NCBI GenBank assembly: GCA_948474755.1
Contig: CAOLHI010000919.1
Location: forward strand, 186,001-250,000
DNA from: Ctenosaura bakeri
Taxonomy: Eukaryota; Chordata; Lepidosauria; Squamata; Iguanidae
Reading direction: 5' to 3'
DNA length: 64,000 nt
A model generated the notes under the pieces. The model saw only the letters and a list, made by a program, of their open reading frames with translations. It was not told the DNA's origin and ran no database searches. The position numbers and the translations under genes are program-made. Of this stretch, positions 1 to 10,547 are shown piece after piece; the stretch's first letter is position 1; every line of letters starts with the position of its first letter.

Positions 1-258
1 TCTACAATGTGAATCGATGATGTGCTTCTGCATGCAGGCGAAAACCAAAGCAGAACCAGTTTGGGAGATTTACGCTGGAGTTTTTCCGGTTTTCACACAC
101 AGCGGTTTTGCATCACAGTGAACAGCAGTGAACCATTCTAGGAGTTGAAAATGTGCAGAACCACAAGGAAAACTGCAATGCTAAAATGGTACAACATGCA
201 GACCGGAGGGTAAAAATTCGACACTGCTGTGATGTATCTACTTTGTGCGGAAATGGCC
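1..258 (-). mobile_element. Harbinger-like MITE, 722-bp family, partial
   Basis: The sequence matches the first ~255 bp of the element at 21947-22668, in the opposite orientation. It ends at its terminus GTGCGGAAATGGCC (245-258). The window edge cuts off the rest. The terminus has the GGCCATTTC form shared by all Harbinger-like MITEs here. No coding capacity is seen. Confidence 0.75.
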
Positions 259-395
259 TGAGTTTAAAGAAACTGGATGCTTTGGTACAGTGTCCAGTTG
301 CAGCAGTACAATCAGATTTCGGAGTGAGTTTGGTGGTTGCTGTATATTCTCTGTTTAATTCTTAACTGCAGTGCAGCACTTCTATATCTACCTAC

Positions 396-735
396 TCTCC
401 CAATTTGATAGGGGCAGTCATGATTAATCCTCTGTTGTCCAGTGTTCCAGCTACTTTTAAAATGCCCTTCCACTTTCCCCCTTTGTCCCCAGCTCACTTC
501 AATTGCTGCAAACTGAGTTCAGCATTCAAAAGAAGTTTAACTCAGTGGTGGAGAGGGAGAAGAAAGGAGAGAAGGGTGGAATTTTGCCCTTCTCAGTAGG
601 CTCAAGCAAAAGCAAACTGTGCCTCTTCTAGCTGGCATGTTCTTCCTCATACATAAATTTTGCCATCTTGACCACACTCTGAGGTTGCTTGGCTACAAAT
701 GTCCCAGTTTTCATCTGTGAAATTCTTTCTGTAAA
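396..735 (+). mobile_element. Unclassified ~360-bp interspersed repeat, copy 1
   Basis: This is one of five copies in the window (others near 8.2, 19.4, 44.6 and 59.5 kb). Shared landmarks are a CTCCCAATTTG-like start, a CCCCCTTTGTCC block, a TTCAATTGCTGCAAACTGAG block and the end GTCCCAGTTTTCATCTGTGA. It is noncoding. Short imperfect inverted ends (ACCTTCCAA type) in the 19.4-kb copy suggest a DNA-transposon MITE, but the class is unproven. Confidence 0.6.
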
Positions 736-1319
736 TGTTCCTGATTTGTCAAATTATCTTAAATCTTCAGGTTTTAGGAAATGAAGCTAATACACTTATC
801 AAGAACAACAGCAGAAAACCTTCCCATAGAAATGTTGGTGTATGTCAGACTCTGTGTGTCAACCCAGGCAAGGCCAATTGACAACATTATTTTCTCCTTA
901 GATACCTTCTTTTTCTTTCTTTTTCAGTATGAATCAGAAAACATAGAACAATTGGCCCCTAACTGTTTCTCCCTCAATTCCTGTATGAAGGAAACAATGA
1001 GCTGATTTTATCAAAACGTTGCTTCCACACATCCATTTGCACAATCAGTTATCCCCTTCTTTATTGCTTACAATACACAGATCTCCTTCATGTAGTAGGC
1101 AAAAAGAACCACAATCCTACACCTTTAATAGAAGAGGGGATTTCTTGTGTAACAAGCTACGTCCCTTATATACAAAATTATCCCTTGTTCCTTTTGCCAC
1201 CTACACCCTACCTAGCTATCTGCTTGGTGGCCACTTCTCTGATGTCCACAAATACCACCAAAAATTGTACCAAAGCTAAAAACAGACACATTAAGGCTCA
1301 AGTGGTTTCTTAAGCTATT
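736..1319. other. No recognised feature
   Basis: AT-rich sequence with only short random reading frames. I see no repeat family, splice-flanked exon or RNA gene. Confidence 0.5.
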
Positions 1320-1532
1320 GTGTTGTAGTTCTTTCCAATATACGGTCAACCCAAGGCAAACCTGGGCAAGATTTGCTCAGAGACAATGTGCCATTGTCCT
1401 CCTTGGAGCTGAAAGTGTGTGAGTTGCCCAAGGTCACCCAATGGGTTTCCTTGACTGAACAGGGATTTGAACTTTGGTTTCCCAGAGTCTCAGTCCAACA
1501 TCCAAAAGCCTGTATTACTCTGGCTCTTCTTA
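1320..1532 (-). mobile_element. tRNA-derived SINE with BovB-like tail (Sauria type)
   Basis: Reading the minus strand gives the tRNA-like head near 1530 (rc of AGTCCAACATCC), the conserved core (rc of GCCCAAGGTCACCCAATGGG), and a degraded BovB-like tail near 1330-1370. This copy has the longer central region with the GCAAGATTTGCTCAGA block. It is old, with many substitutions. Confidence 0.7.
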
Positions 1533-2009
1533 GATTTTATCTTTTCTTATTCCTCTTGTGGGCAAAGGACATCCCATATTAACCTTTCCTTTGGAAACAT
1601 GTAAAGACCAATAAATTAGTTTCAAATGGTTTACTCATCCCACCTTCTGCTAAGAGATTGTACACATAGGAGAGCACTCAGAACTTAGCGTGGACAGTTT
1701 AAATTCATAGACATGTCATGAATAGTTCCCCCCACCAAGCTACACACATATACACCTTATCTCTTACTGGGTTTGCAAAAATTCTCCTTGTTGATGCCAT
1801 TCAACCCCTAGCAGACCCAGAGTGTCAGAAGAGAGCATCAATTTTTGCCAAATCAAAGATGCCTATTTTAACAAGGAACATTTGAGACACAAATCTAAGC
1901 ACTGCAGTTGGGGGGTAGGCATTCTTTGGAAGCCAGAAATCTAGACATTATGAAGCTGGGCTATTTTCATTATCCCAGTTATAGAACTTCTGCACAAATT
2001 CATGTCTGT
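1533..2009. other. No recognised feature
   Basis: No repeat or gene could be assigned. A CR1 reading frame becomes recognisable just downstream. Confidence 0.45.
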
Positions 2010-2067
2010 TGGAATCAGTGAGAATGATCAGAGTAGACCAGCTGAGAGTGGGTAAAAATACTCAGAG

Positions 2068-2432
2068 AAAGAAATAAGCAACATTGTGGTAGGATTTTGC
2101 TATAGGCCACCAAACCAAGAAGAGGCAGTGGATGATGCTTTTCAAAAAATCTCAGAAATCTCAAAGATGCAAGAATTACTAGCTATGGGGGACTTTAATT
2201 ACCCTGATATCTACCAGGAGACTAACTCTGCTAGGCATAGGCCATCCAACAAATTCCTAATGTGCCTTGCAAGTAACAAACTATTTCAAAAGGTAGAGGA
2301 AGGAACAAGGGGATCAGCAATCCTGGACTTGATCCTAACCAGTAGGAAGGAATTGATCACTGGAATCAAAGTAGTTGGTACTTTAGGGAGAAGTGACCAT
2401 GCAATACTGGAATTTGCAACTGTGGGACAGGG
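2068..2432 (+). pseudogene. CR1 ORF2 endonuclease fragment
   Basis: The frame reads [13 protein letters not shown], then [12 protein letters not shown], then SRKELI and [10 protein letters not shown]. These are the conserved blocks of the CR1 apurinic-like endonuclease. GDFN and SDH carry residues of the exonuclease-endonuclease-phosphatase fold that nicks target DNA. The N-terminal half is missing, as is usual for 5'-truncated CR1. The frame stays open for about 120 codons until the LTR insertion stops it. The gene resumes beyond the LTR near 3306. It is not functional. Confidence 0.88.
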
Positions 2433-2629
2433 TGTTACCCTGTATGTTGGGGGTCCCGGGAGGGGCACCCAAATAACCAAATAAAAACACAAGATGGGGA
2501 AATTAAGCTCGAGCACTCTCTTAAGCTAACGAGAGGCAGGGTAACTCTAGCTAGGATGTTGTACCCTATGTCTACGGCTTCAGGTCAGAGAACGTAGCCA
2601 GACAAGGTTTCAAAGTAACAAAAATAACA

Positions 2630-2635
2630 TTTATT
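2630..2635 (-). terminator. LTR polyadenylation signal
   Basis: The minus strand reads AATAAA, downstream of the LTR TATA box and ~200 bp before the LTR 3' end. Confidence 0.6.
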
Positions 2636-2860
2636 GAGCACAAATAACATAAAAGACACCACATGCACACAGCTAACTAGAAATAGAAATGGAGAGCTTT
2701 GGGGAATGGGTAATACAACACCTGGTCTCGTAGTCCTGGAGAGAAGCTGGGGTTGCAGGGAAGAAACTCAGTGTGGCTTGCTGAGGGAAGTTCTTCAGAC
2801 AAACCAGCAGCAAGGCCGGATGGAAGTCCAAAGTGTTCTGAGGAAGTCCCAAGAGTGAGG

Positions 2861-2870
2861 ACTTTTTATA
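2861..2870 (-). promoter_or_regulatory. LTR TATA box
   Basis: The minus strand reads TATAAAAAGT, about 435 bp from the LTR 5' end and about 225 bp upstream of the polyadenylation signal. This spacing fits a U3 promoter. Confidence 0.6.
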
Positions 2871-3734
2871 GGGTGGATTTTACCTACAGGCTATGCTATG
2901 CTCGGTGAGAACAAAGGAAATTTGGAGCTGAACAAAGGAGTTGGAAAAGGTCAGGTTTTGCATGATGGACTTAGCGCTGGATGACAATAGTATGGCCAGG
3001 GCACTGATGGCCCAACATAAAGGAATATCTCGGCTCTTGGCCGTGCGGCTTTGTGAAGATACGCGCTGAGCAAAGCCAGTTTACGGGGGGGGGGTTCCCT
3101 AAAGCATCAAAGAGGCTTAAGTTGCCTGCCTGAATGAGTTTTGGAATGTACAACCATTAACGGCCGCGCCCAATACGTGCTTGTCCAATAGACCTCTGCA
3201 AACACGTGGAGTAGGGTGGCAGAAAAAGGTCAAGCAAAGGCCAAATTATTTGATATCGAAAGGATATCTAGTGCTCTCACCTGACATATCATAACCGTGA
3301 TAACAAGGACAACTATGGGCCTGGGATTTCAGAAAAGCTGATTTTAACAAATGCAGGGACATACTAAGTGGCATCCCATGGGTAGAGATGCTAAAGGAAA
3401 AAGACACCTAGTAAAGCTGAAAAAGAGAAAGTGGTGCAAAAACCAAAATCACAAACAATCTCGTGGAAGAAAAGAAAATGAGAAATATCTGAAAAAATCA
3501 GTGTAGCTGCACAGCAAATTCAAAAAGGAAGTGAAAAGGGGAAAAGAGCATGTATAAGGAATGGAAGGAAGGATGTGAATTGCCAAGGAGCAATACAGAT
3601 GTGTTACTCAATCTTTCAGAAATAATATAAGGAAAGTTAAAGCTCAAAATGAGCTGACACTGGCTAAGTAATCAGGGAGCAACCAAAAGGAGAGCTTTGA
3701 AGTAAACTGGAATCAGCCAGTTAACCTAAATGAG

Positions 3735-4700
3735 TTCAAATCTGCCGGGCCAGATGAACTGCATCCCAAAGTACTGAAGAAACTTGCTGATATACTCTTC
3801 ATACAACTTACCATTGTTTTTGAGAAATCTGGGAGAACAGAGGATGTGCCAGAGGACTAGAGAAGGGCAAACATTGTCCCTCTCTTCAAAAGAGATTTTA
3901 AAAAAGAAGAACTGGGAATCAGTCAGCCTGGAAATCCAGGAAAATACTTGAACAGATTAGAGAGGAGTCTGTTTGCAAGTTTCTTGATGACGATGCAGTG
4001 ATTCGTAGGATCCAGCATGGACTTGTCAAGACCGAATTCTGTAAACTAATTTTACACCTTTTTTTTTATTGGGTCATTAGTTCAATCGATGGTGGGAATG
4101 GTGTGGACATTATTTATCCGGATTTCAGCAAAGCATTTGATAAAATCCTGTATGACATCTTGATTAGTAAATTGATTAAATGTGAAATAGATGAGAATAC
4201 TATCAGATGGATCCACAGCTGGTTGGAAAACCATGTTCAAAGAGTCATCAATGGCTTGTGCTTCCAACTGGAGGGAAGTCAAGTGGAGTGCCCCAAGGTT
4301 CTGTCCTGGGGCTCATACTCTTCCGTATTTTTATCAGTGACTTAGATGATGGGTTAGAGGGTATCCAGTTTACAGATGATACCAAACTGGGAGGGGTAGG
4401 CAACACACTGGATTACAGGAACAGAGTTCAAAAGGAGCTAGATAAACTAGTTTATTGGGCCGAATGAAGAATGATATTCAACAGAGACAAATGCAAAATT
4501 CCACGTTTAGGCCACAAAAACCAAATGCACAGGTGTAGGATAAGAGATACTTTGCTTAGCAGCAATACATGTGAAAAGGGCCTTGGGATTATTGTGGACG
4601 ATGTTGAAGATAACTCAGCAGTGTGATGCTGCAGCAAAGAATATTTCAGCCTTCAAGACAAGGGGAGTAATGGTCCCACTATATTCTTCACTAGTCAGTA
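3735..4700 (+). pseudogene. CR1 ORF2 reverse transcriptase, broken
   Basis: Conserved CR1 RT blocks appear in changing frames. They include AGPDELHPKVLKKLA at about 3750, a DFSKAFDKIL motif at about 4120 (motif A, catalytic Asp), GVPQGSVLG at about 4290 (motif B), and FTDDTKLGG at about 4370. In the last, the usual FADD catalytic pair is preserved as TDD. The frame is broken by stops and frameshifts between blocks, for example after VPED near 3860. A short intact stretch covers 3998-4345. The enzyme would prime reverse transcription at nicked target DNA, but this copy cannot encode it. Confidence 0.88.
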
Positions 4701-4709
4701 CCACATTAA

Positions 4710-4811
4710 GGCCATTTCCGCACTAGACTTTTATAGCGCTATGATTCCACTTGAAACATCCTATGGAATCCTGGGGTTTGCAGTTTCGGGAGGGGCCACC
4801 AAGAAATGGCT
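4710..4811. mobile_element. Harbinger-like MITE (family A), 102 bp
   Basis: Begins GGCCATTTCCGCACTAGAC and ends AAGAAATGGCT. It is flanked by TAA on both sides (4707-4709 and 4812-4814), and CR1 sequence continues across the insertion. Most of the second arm is deleted. The 3-bp TAA duplication and GGCC termini fit PIF/Harbinger (known TWA target). Confidence 0.85.
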
Positions 4812-4814
4812 TAA

Positions 4815-5250
4815 GTTTTGGGCATCTCATTTTAGGAAAGGTATAGACAAATTAGAGCAGGTTCAGAGAAGGTCAACATGGGTGATAAGAGATATGGGGA
4901 ACAAAACATATAAGGAAAGGTTGAAGGAGTTGGGCGTGTTCAGCTTGGTGAAGAGAAGACTGAGAGGTGACTTGAATGCAGTCTAAATACCTCAAAGCAA
5001 TCACAGAGAGGAGGGTGCAGGTTTGTTCTCTGCTACCCCAGCAGGTAGGATGAGGTCTAAAAAGTTTTAAGTTCCAGGAAGGTAGATTTCAATTGAACAT
5101 TGGAAGAAAAGTTCTCAGCAGTTACGAGCTGACCAACAGTGGAACCAATTACCTAGAATGGTTATGAGGTCTCTTTCTCTGGATGTCTTCAGAGTTTAGA
5201 CAACTATCTGCTGGAGAAGCTATAGCTGGATTTCCTGAACTGAAAGTGGG
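4815..5250 (+). pseudogene. CR1 ORF2 C-terminal domain, broken
   Basis: Continues the CR1 frame after the MITE: an FGHLILGK-like stretch, then EQVQRRSTWVI, LKELGVFSLVKRRLRGDL and downstream degraded blocks. This is the conserved region after the RT domain in CR1, present in seven or more other copies here. Confidence 0.85.
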
Positions 5251-5295
5251 GCATTGGACTTTATGACTTCATTCCAACTCTGATTCTATTGTTCA

Positions 5296-6227
5296 TCCCT
5301 ACCATCTAGACCTGTGGTAAACTATATGCAGCCTGCTGGCAGTATGTACCCGATAGAAACATTTCTTCTAGAGGTATATGTTTGGCCTGGTCTTCAGCCT
5401 GAGTTGTGTGAATATCATACATCTCTGTCCACCACTGAGGCCAAAAACCAAAGATGCATTTTGCCCATAACAACCGTGAAAGGAGCTGTATAATCAGTTA
5501 CTTTGAGTTCTTCGGAGGAAATGGCAGGCATAAGGGAAAGACCTATCATTCCATAGAAGAGCTTAAGAAATAACACACTGGGTTTGGGTAGACATTCCCT
5601 TCATTATCATAAAAGTCTGTACATACTATTCAGTAAAGGTTGGAGGCAATCTGTTTTTTGATCCAAGAAACAAAAAGAGCTGAATTCTGTGACCTGAAAA
5701 ATTATTCGAAGTGGTGTGCTTATATTTGCATGCAATTTGCATGCTTTATTTTTCCTTCTGCAATCCCCAGGGAGGGGCATGGAGTTGTAACAGACTTAAA
5801 CTTTCATGGTTGGCAGTCAAGCTCCACCCTCCTCCTGGCTTCTGAGTTTTCACCAGGCTGAGTTCCTATGTTTTTGGGGCCAAAAACAAAACAAAACATA
5901 GAAAGCAGCTTTTTCATTATTCTATTTTTCATGAATGACATTTGCTGTTCTCAAGATGAGATATTCTTGAGTCTCATAATAGTTCAGTTACTGAAACAGT
6001 GAGATAAATGGCCATGGAATGACTTTCAGCTTTTCTCACTTCTCAGAACTTGATAGGCGGATGCTCCCACCTGTTACATATGTATGCAATATTCACTTGG
6101 AAATCATTACTATACTTGAAATAAGTATACAGACAGCTTCAAGACTGGTATTCATCCCTTTAAAAAAAAATTTACCTTGAAGCCAGACTTGGCCTAGACA
6201 GTCCACCAAACACAAGAGGGGCAAGGA
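5296..6227. other. No recognised feature
   Basis: No repeat family or gene recognised. Reading frames are short and lack family motifs. Confidence 0.45.
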
Positions 6228-6345
6228 TCTGTGGCCCTCCAGGTCGTGTTGAGCCTTCATCAATTCCATTCTAGCATGGCCAATGCCCAGATGTGGTAGT
6301 AAATGAAGTTCAATAACATCAGGAGGAAGGAGGGGGCTGGAACAG
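6228..6345. repeat. Degenerate palindromic MITE-like repeat
   Basis: The left arm GTGGCCCTCCAGGTCGTGTT pairs imperfectly with the right arm near 6310-6335 (AACATCAGGAGGAAGGAGGG), around a core GCATGGCCAATG. The layout resembles widespread short fold-back elements with a GGGAGTTGTAGTCC-type core, but it is heavily mutated. Confidence 0.45.
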
Positions 6346-7774
6346 CCCAGAGTTCCATCTTGTGCAACCTCCTGTTTCAAGCAGATGCTTCCAAGAAGCC
6401 AACAAGCAGCATGTGAAAACAGCTTGTCCCCAGATAATTGGTATTTTAGTGGCATGTTATCACTGAATGTGGATGTTCTGTTTGGCCATTTTGATAGTTC
6501 TCTCACCACCATGAATCTGTTTTCTTTTAGAGATCTGCAAACCAGTGGCCTTCATCACATCTAATGGCAGTGAGTTTCCTTCCTTTCTAATAGTATAGCT
6601 ACAAAATGGGACTAGGGTTGGTGGAGAAGAGAAAGATCTGCCATTTCTCTTCCACCAGCATGTTCACGCATCTTCACTGAATTCTTGGTCACTCTGACCA
6701 AGGCTAGGACAACTTGCGCTTCTTAGATATATCCTGAAGAACAACATTTTTTAAAAACAGGATAAGTAATTCTGTTGTAAATGAAGACAGCATACAGCAG
6801 ATGAAGAAGAACCTTACTCAATGGCCTGTGGTGAGGAGTGAGTTTTTCAAACAAGGATGGAGATTCTGTTTCAACCTGAGGGTCAGATTCAGTTTCAGAG
6901 ACTCTTCTTGAGGGCTGCATTTCAATGCTGAGCACAGCCAAAGGCAAAAGAGTGGGGCAAAAAAAAAATATTGCAGTTTATTTTACTTTAACCGCTAGTA
7001 ACTAAGTCTTATGAAAGGCATTTCAACTGTTTAGCATGGCAGGGGTCGGGGGAAGGCACAAGAGCCAGAAAACTATGGTGGAGTGGTGACTTAAGGGGAG
7101 AATGTACCCTACTTCAGTGCATGGAAGTTGCAGCTCAGGAGGGCTGGTTTGGCAATCAGAATTTGAGCATCACAACAGAATTCTCCTTTGTTGGTCTTTC
7201 ACCTTGCAAAAACAAATAAACAAAAAAACCACCCTAGACATGCTGATATCTAAACAGGTATCACTAAGTTCAGTTGGTCTCACTCTAAAGACAGCATTAC
7301 ATAGGACTGGAGTCGTAAGGATATATTAAGACAAAGTGATGCCAAGCAAATCTACTTCAGTTTGCTTGTTTTTATTCTATATGTACGGCCAGGAGTTCAA
7401 TGGTTTCTAACTGGGATTCTAAGGGGCACAAAAAAACACACACGCACATTTCTGACTGCGGCTACAGTTGCTGAGATGTCTCCTTCCGCAGCTTAACTCT
7501 AGTCAAAATAAGAAAGATTTTGTTGCATATTTTACTTCCCAACCCAGGGAAGCTCCTCGCCCAGATGTCTTGGCCTCAGTCCAGCTCTGGTAATAACATA
7601 TTCCTCCCTTTAATCCCCATGTAATATTGATTGTGTGCAGCAGTCTTTACTGCCAGACCAAGAACCTCCTGTAAGGTTGTATTTCATACCCGAGGAGGCC
7701 TCATGCTGCATCCACCTGCACTTTAAGTCATTTGTAAAAATCTTGACACTCCTCGGCCAACCACTGATATCTTT
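6346..7774. other. No recognised feature
   Basis: About 1.4 kb with no assignable repeat, exon or RNA gene. A poly-A stretch occurs near 6960. Confidence 0.45.
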
Positions 7775-8015
7775 TGTGCTTGTCATGTGCTGTCAAGTTG
7801 TTTCCAACTCACGGCGATCCTAAGGTGGCCCTATGAGGGGGACTTTTTAAGCTAGATTTGTTCAGATGGGGGTTGCTTTTACCTCCCTCTGAGGCTGAAA
7901 GAGTGAGACTTGTCCAAAGTAACCCAGTGGGCTTCCACAGCCAAGCAGGGATTCAAACCCTGGTCTCCAGAGTTAAAGTCCAGTGCTCAAATCACTACAA
8001 TATGCTGGTTCTCAC
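7775..8015 (-). mobile_element. tRNA-derived SINE with BovB-like tail
   Basis: The BovB-like tail is at the left (TTGTTTCCAACTCACGGCGA, 7798-7817). The core GTAACCCAGTGGGCTTCCAC and head-proximal block AAACCCTGGTCTCCAGAG follow. It is the long-centre variant with TAGATTTGTTCAGATGGGGG. The element is nearly full length and lies in minus orientation. Confidence 0.88.
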
Positions 8016-8181
8016 CATTAATATCACTGGATGTCATTGCCCTCCTTAGCTCCTGGCAGCATTTCCAGAGACCTAATTGCCTGATTGTCAAAGCACTTGG
8101 CAGCCTTCATCCTAGCTTGACTTCAGTTTGTAAAACCTCTTTCAGCTTAAGGGCTTAATTCAATTTCTGATTTGTTTATGC

Positions 8182-8410
8182 CCTCCAACTGTCCCAATTT
8201 GGCAGGAACAGCCCTGATTCTTCTCCTATCATCCTATTTTTTCAGCTGCTTTTACAATGTCCCAGTTTCACTCTCTTCCTCCCACTTTCTCCCTTTGTTC
8301 TCAGCTTATTTCAATTGCTGTAAATTGAGTTGAAAGTGCAAAAAAAATTGTCCTCAGTTAGCTCTGCAGGAAGGGGAGGAGAGGAAAGGGCAGAATTTGG
8401 CTGGGGCTTT
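8182..8410 (+). mobile_element. Unclassified ~360-bp repeat, copy 2 (3' truncated)
   Basis: Shares CCAACTGTCCCAATTTGGCA, CTCCCTTTGTTCTCAGCTTA and TTTCAATTGCTG blocks with the copies at 0.4, 19.4, 44.6 and 59.5 kb. The 3' third is missing next to a CR1 fragment. Confidence 0.6.
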
Positions 8411-8413
8411 TTA

Positions 8414-9285
8414 GTCATAGAATCATAGAGTTGGAAGAGATCCTAGGGGCCATCCAATCCAACCCCCTGCTATGCAGGAACACTCATCAAAACACTCCCA
8501 AAAGATGGCCATCCAGCCTGTGCTTAAAAACCTACAAAGAAGGAGACTCCACCACACTTAATTGGGGCAGCATATTCCACTGCCAGACAGCTCTAACTTT
8601 CTGAGTTTTAGGTGGAATCTCTTTTCCTGTAGTTTGAATCCATTGCTCCTTGTCCTATACCCTTTCCGCACCTTACATTCTTCCGGCACTGGAGTGTGAG
8701 GATCGCGCGAGCAGCCTCTGGAGAAAGGCTCTCGCATCCAGGGCCCTTCGGCTCCACATGAACTGCCTGATTGCATGAGAGCCCTGCCTCTTCCTTCCGC
8801 AGTGCAGCCTGGGACCTTCCCAGGCTCCACTGGGGCAGGAAGCACAACCAGAGCAGCTCTGGAGGCTCCGCAAGCTAGGTAAGTGCGTGCGGGGCCCAGG
8901 AGCAATGCATGATCATGCACTATTTTTGGCTTCTAGCCAAAAATAAAAAGGTGTGCGATCAGCGCCTGCCAGCCCCTGGAGCATCTTGCAATTGTGAGTG
9001 CATCATGCAGATCGCTCCTCACAATCATGCAATGCTCTAGGTGCCCTTTTGCATGGAAAATGCTGTGCGGAAAGGGGCCTAGTCTCTGGAGCAACAGAAA
9101 ACAAGCCCGCTCCCTCCTCAACATGACATCCCTTCAAATATTTAAATGTGGCTATCATGTCCCCTCTTAAGCTTCTTTTCTGCAGGCTAAACATCCCCAA
9201 CTCCCTAAGCCAATCCTCATAGGGCATGCTTTCAGACCCTTCATCATTTTGGTCACCCTCCTCTGGACATAATCCAGAGTGTGCA
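8414..9285 (-). mobile_element. CR1 LINE 3' fragment, interrupted
   Basis: The minus strand carries the CR1 C-terminal region (MPYEDWLRELGMFSLQK, then LRGDMIATFKYLKGCHVEE, then EEGAGLFS). It ends at the left with the CR1 tail repeat (ATAGAATCATAGA, 8419-8431). A Harbinger-like element splits it at 8658-9078. The CR1 sequence rejoins exactly after one TSD is removed, as comparison with the intact copy at 12463-12867 shows. Confidence 0.9.
8658..9078. mobile_element. GC-rich Harbinger-like MITE (family B), copy 1
   Basis: A 421-bp element with termini CCCTTTCCGCAC and GTGCGGAAAGGGGC. It is flanked by CTA on both sides (8655-8657, 9079-9081). Related copies lie at 15332-15760 and 42609-43037. 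It has an internal hairpin (8979-8998 with 9018-9037) and a smaller one around GGCTTCTAGCC (8929-8939). Open frames inside it are GC-driven and not shared between copies, so I do not call them genes. Confidence 0.85.
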
Positions 9286-9844
9286 TGAGGCCAAGACAAA
9301 AAAAGGGTGGAGACAAAAATGTCATTATTGTTTAACTTAGAGCTTGCAGCAAGCCCTTTGAAAAGGCATTTCAGTCTTTTGGAACTAGGGAGAGGACCCC
9401 AAAATAATATACATTTGAGAAGGGCCAGAGAGCTAGACTGGAAACCCAGGAAGGCCTAAGGCAGCTCCAAGGCTTATAGGCTGCTGGTAACTGCACAGAC
9501 TAGTAACATAACCTTAACAATATTTTCTATTTTAACATGAACAAAGCCATTCTGAGAGCTTGGAATTACAGCTTGTCTCATGGTAAAATAGCTCTTGGAC
9601 TGCTGCCACTTCAAACCTACAAATGGGAGATTGTACAACAGTTGAGATCTGTCGGGACTGGATCTCAGGGTCCAAGAGGTGCCAGCTGCAAATCAAGCAG
9701 AGTAAGAGACAACAGTGTGGTCCAGAATAGGTAGAGGCCAAGTTCTCAAATGCCAGATCAAAAGGGCCAAGAAGTAGACAAGGTAATCCAGAATGTTGCA
9801 GTATGGTGCAAGTTGCCATGAGGGAGCTGGATCTTAGCCTGTTA
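9286..9844. other. No recognised feature
   Basis: Between a CR1 fragment and a Tigger-like element. No family or gene recognised. Confidence 0.4.
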
Positions 9845-9940
9845 CAGTGGCCCCTCCACTTTCAAAAAGGTTTGGGGCATAGAACCCTCACCGAAGTGGA
9901 AAACACACAGATAATTCCTCCCACAATCCCCCTCCCATCC

Positions 9941-10390
9941 CCTTGCCTTTTGCCCTACTGTGCGAGCCTTCCTTTTCAGCACTGGGGCCAGAGGCAAGCG
10001 AATGGAAGGGGGGAGCTCCAGAGGAGAGAAAGAAGGAATGGGAGTGACTTCCCCCTCTTTTCCTTGCCTTTTGCCTCCGCGCAAGTCCTCAACACCAAGG
10101 TCAGAGAGAAGGGAATGGAAGAGAGAGCTCTGGAGGGGAGACAGAAGGCTCACATGCACACACATCCCATTCCCTTGCCTTTTGCTTCAATGTGAGTTCT
10201 CAGCGCATGGGCCAGAGGCAAGGGGATGGGAGGGGGAGCTCTGGAGGGAAGAAGGAAGTATGCATGTGCCTCCCCCTCCATTCCTTTGCCATTTGCCTAG
10301 GTGCACTTGCCTTCCTTCTCTGCATCCAACATAACGCAAGGGAATGGGAGGATAAGAAGAAATGGGGGAGGCATGTGTTTGCCTCACAAA
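9941..10390. repeat. Minisatellite, ~110-121 bp units, about 4 copies
   Basis: CCTTGCCTTTTGC-type unit starts recur at 9941, 10062, 10173 and 10283. Each unit runs through GGCCAGAGGCAAG-type and GGGAGCTCTGGAGGG-type blocks. It lies wholly inside the Tigger-like element. The copy at 59682-60179 has about one such unit. Confidence 0.8.
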
Positions 10391-10547
10391 CAGTGGCGGA
10401 GCTTGGAGTGTGTGGAGGGAAGGGGTGAGCAAAGGTGTGAGGGGCATGGCTGTGGTGTGCAGGGGCATGGCTATGGGCTGAGACGTCCCAGAAGCATTGC
10501 CACCTGGGGCGAATTTCCTCCCCTGCCCCCACATCCCTACACGACTG
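10391..10547. mobile_element. Short hAT-like MITE, 157 bp
   Basis: Starts CAGTGGCGGAGCTTGG and ends ACACGACTG. It is flanked by a perfect 8-bp duplication, CTCACAAA (10383-10390 and 10548-10555). A 213-bp relative lies at 58257-58469 with its own 8-bp duplication. It inserted into the Tigger-like element and so is younger. Confidence 0.88.

Larger units (their letters stand above)
2433..3305 (-). mobile_element. Solo LTR of an endogenous retrovirus-like element
   Basis: The 873-bp unit starts TGTTACCC and ends GATAACA, with TG...CA inverted ends. Read on the minus strand, it has a TATA-like box (rc of 2861-2870) followed by a polyadenylation signal (rc of TTTATT, 2630-2635), the usual LTR order. 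It is related to the LTR at 38378-39479. Both share the TAGATATC and TTTGATATCA blocks and the TAATTTGGCCTT block near the 5' end. No internal retroviral genes are adjacent, so it is a solo LTR. I could not find a clean target duplication. Confidence 0.78.
2010..5295 (+). mobile_element. CR1 LINE, interrupted and degraded
   Basis: A CR1-clade non-LTR retrotransposon in plus orientation. An endonuclease fragment lies at 2068-2432, reverse transcriptase at 3735-4700 and the C-terminal domain at 4815-5250. It ends near a degraded ATTCTATG-type CR1 tail at about 5280-5295. A solo LTR (2433-3305) and a Harbinger-like MITE (4710-4811) are inserted in it. The RT frame has many stops and shifts, so the copy is dead. 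It is much older than its two insertions. Confidence 0.9.

Noticed and set aside
8558..8920. 120-codon minus-strand frame and its neighbours
   Set aside because: Spans the CR1/Harbinger MITE border, so it is a chance fusion of two mobile elements.
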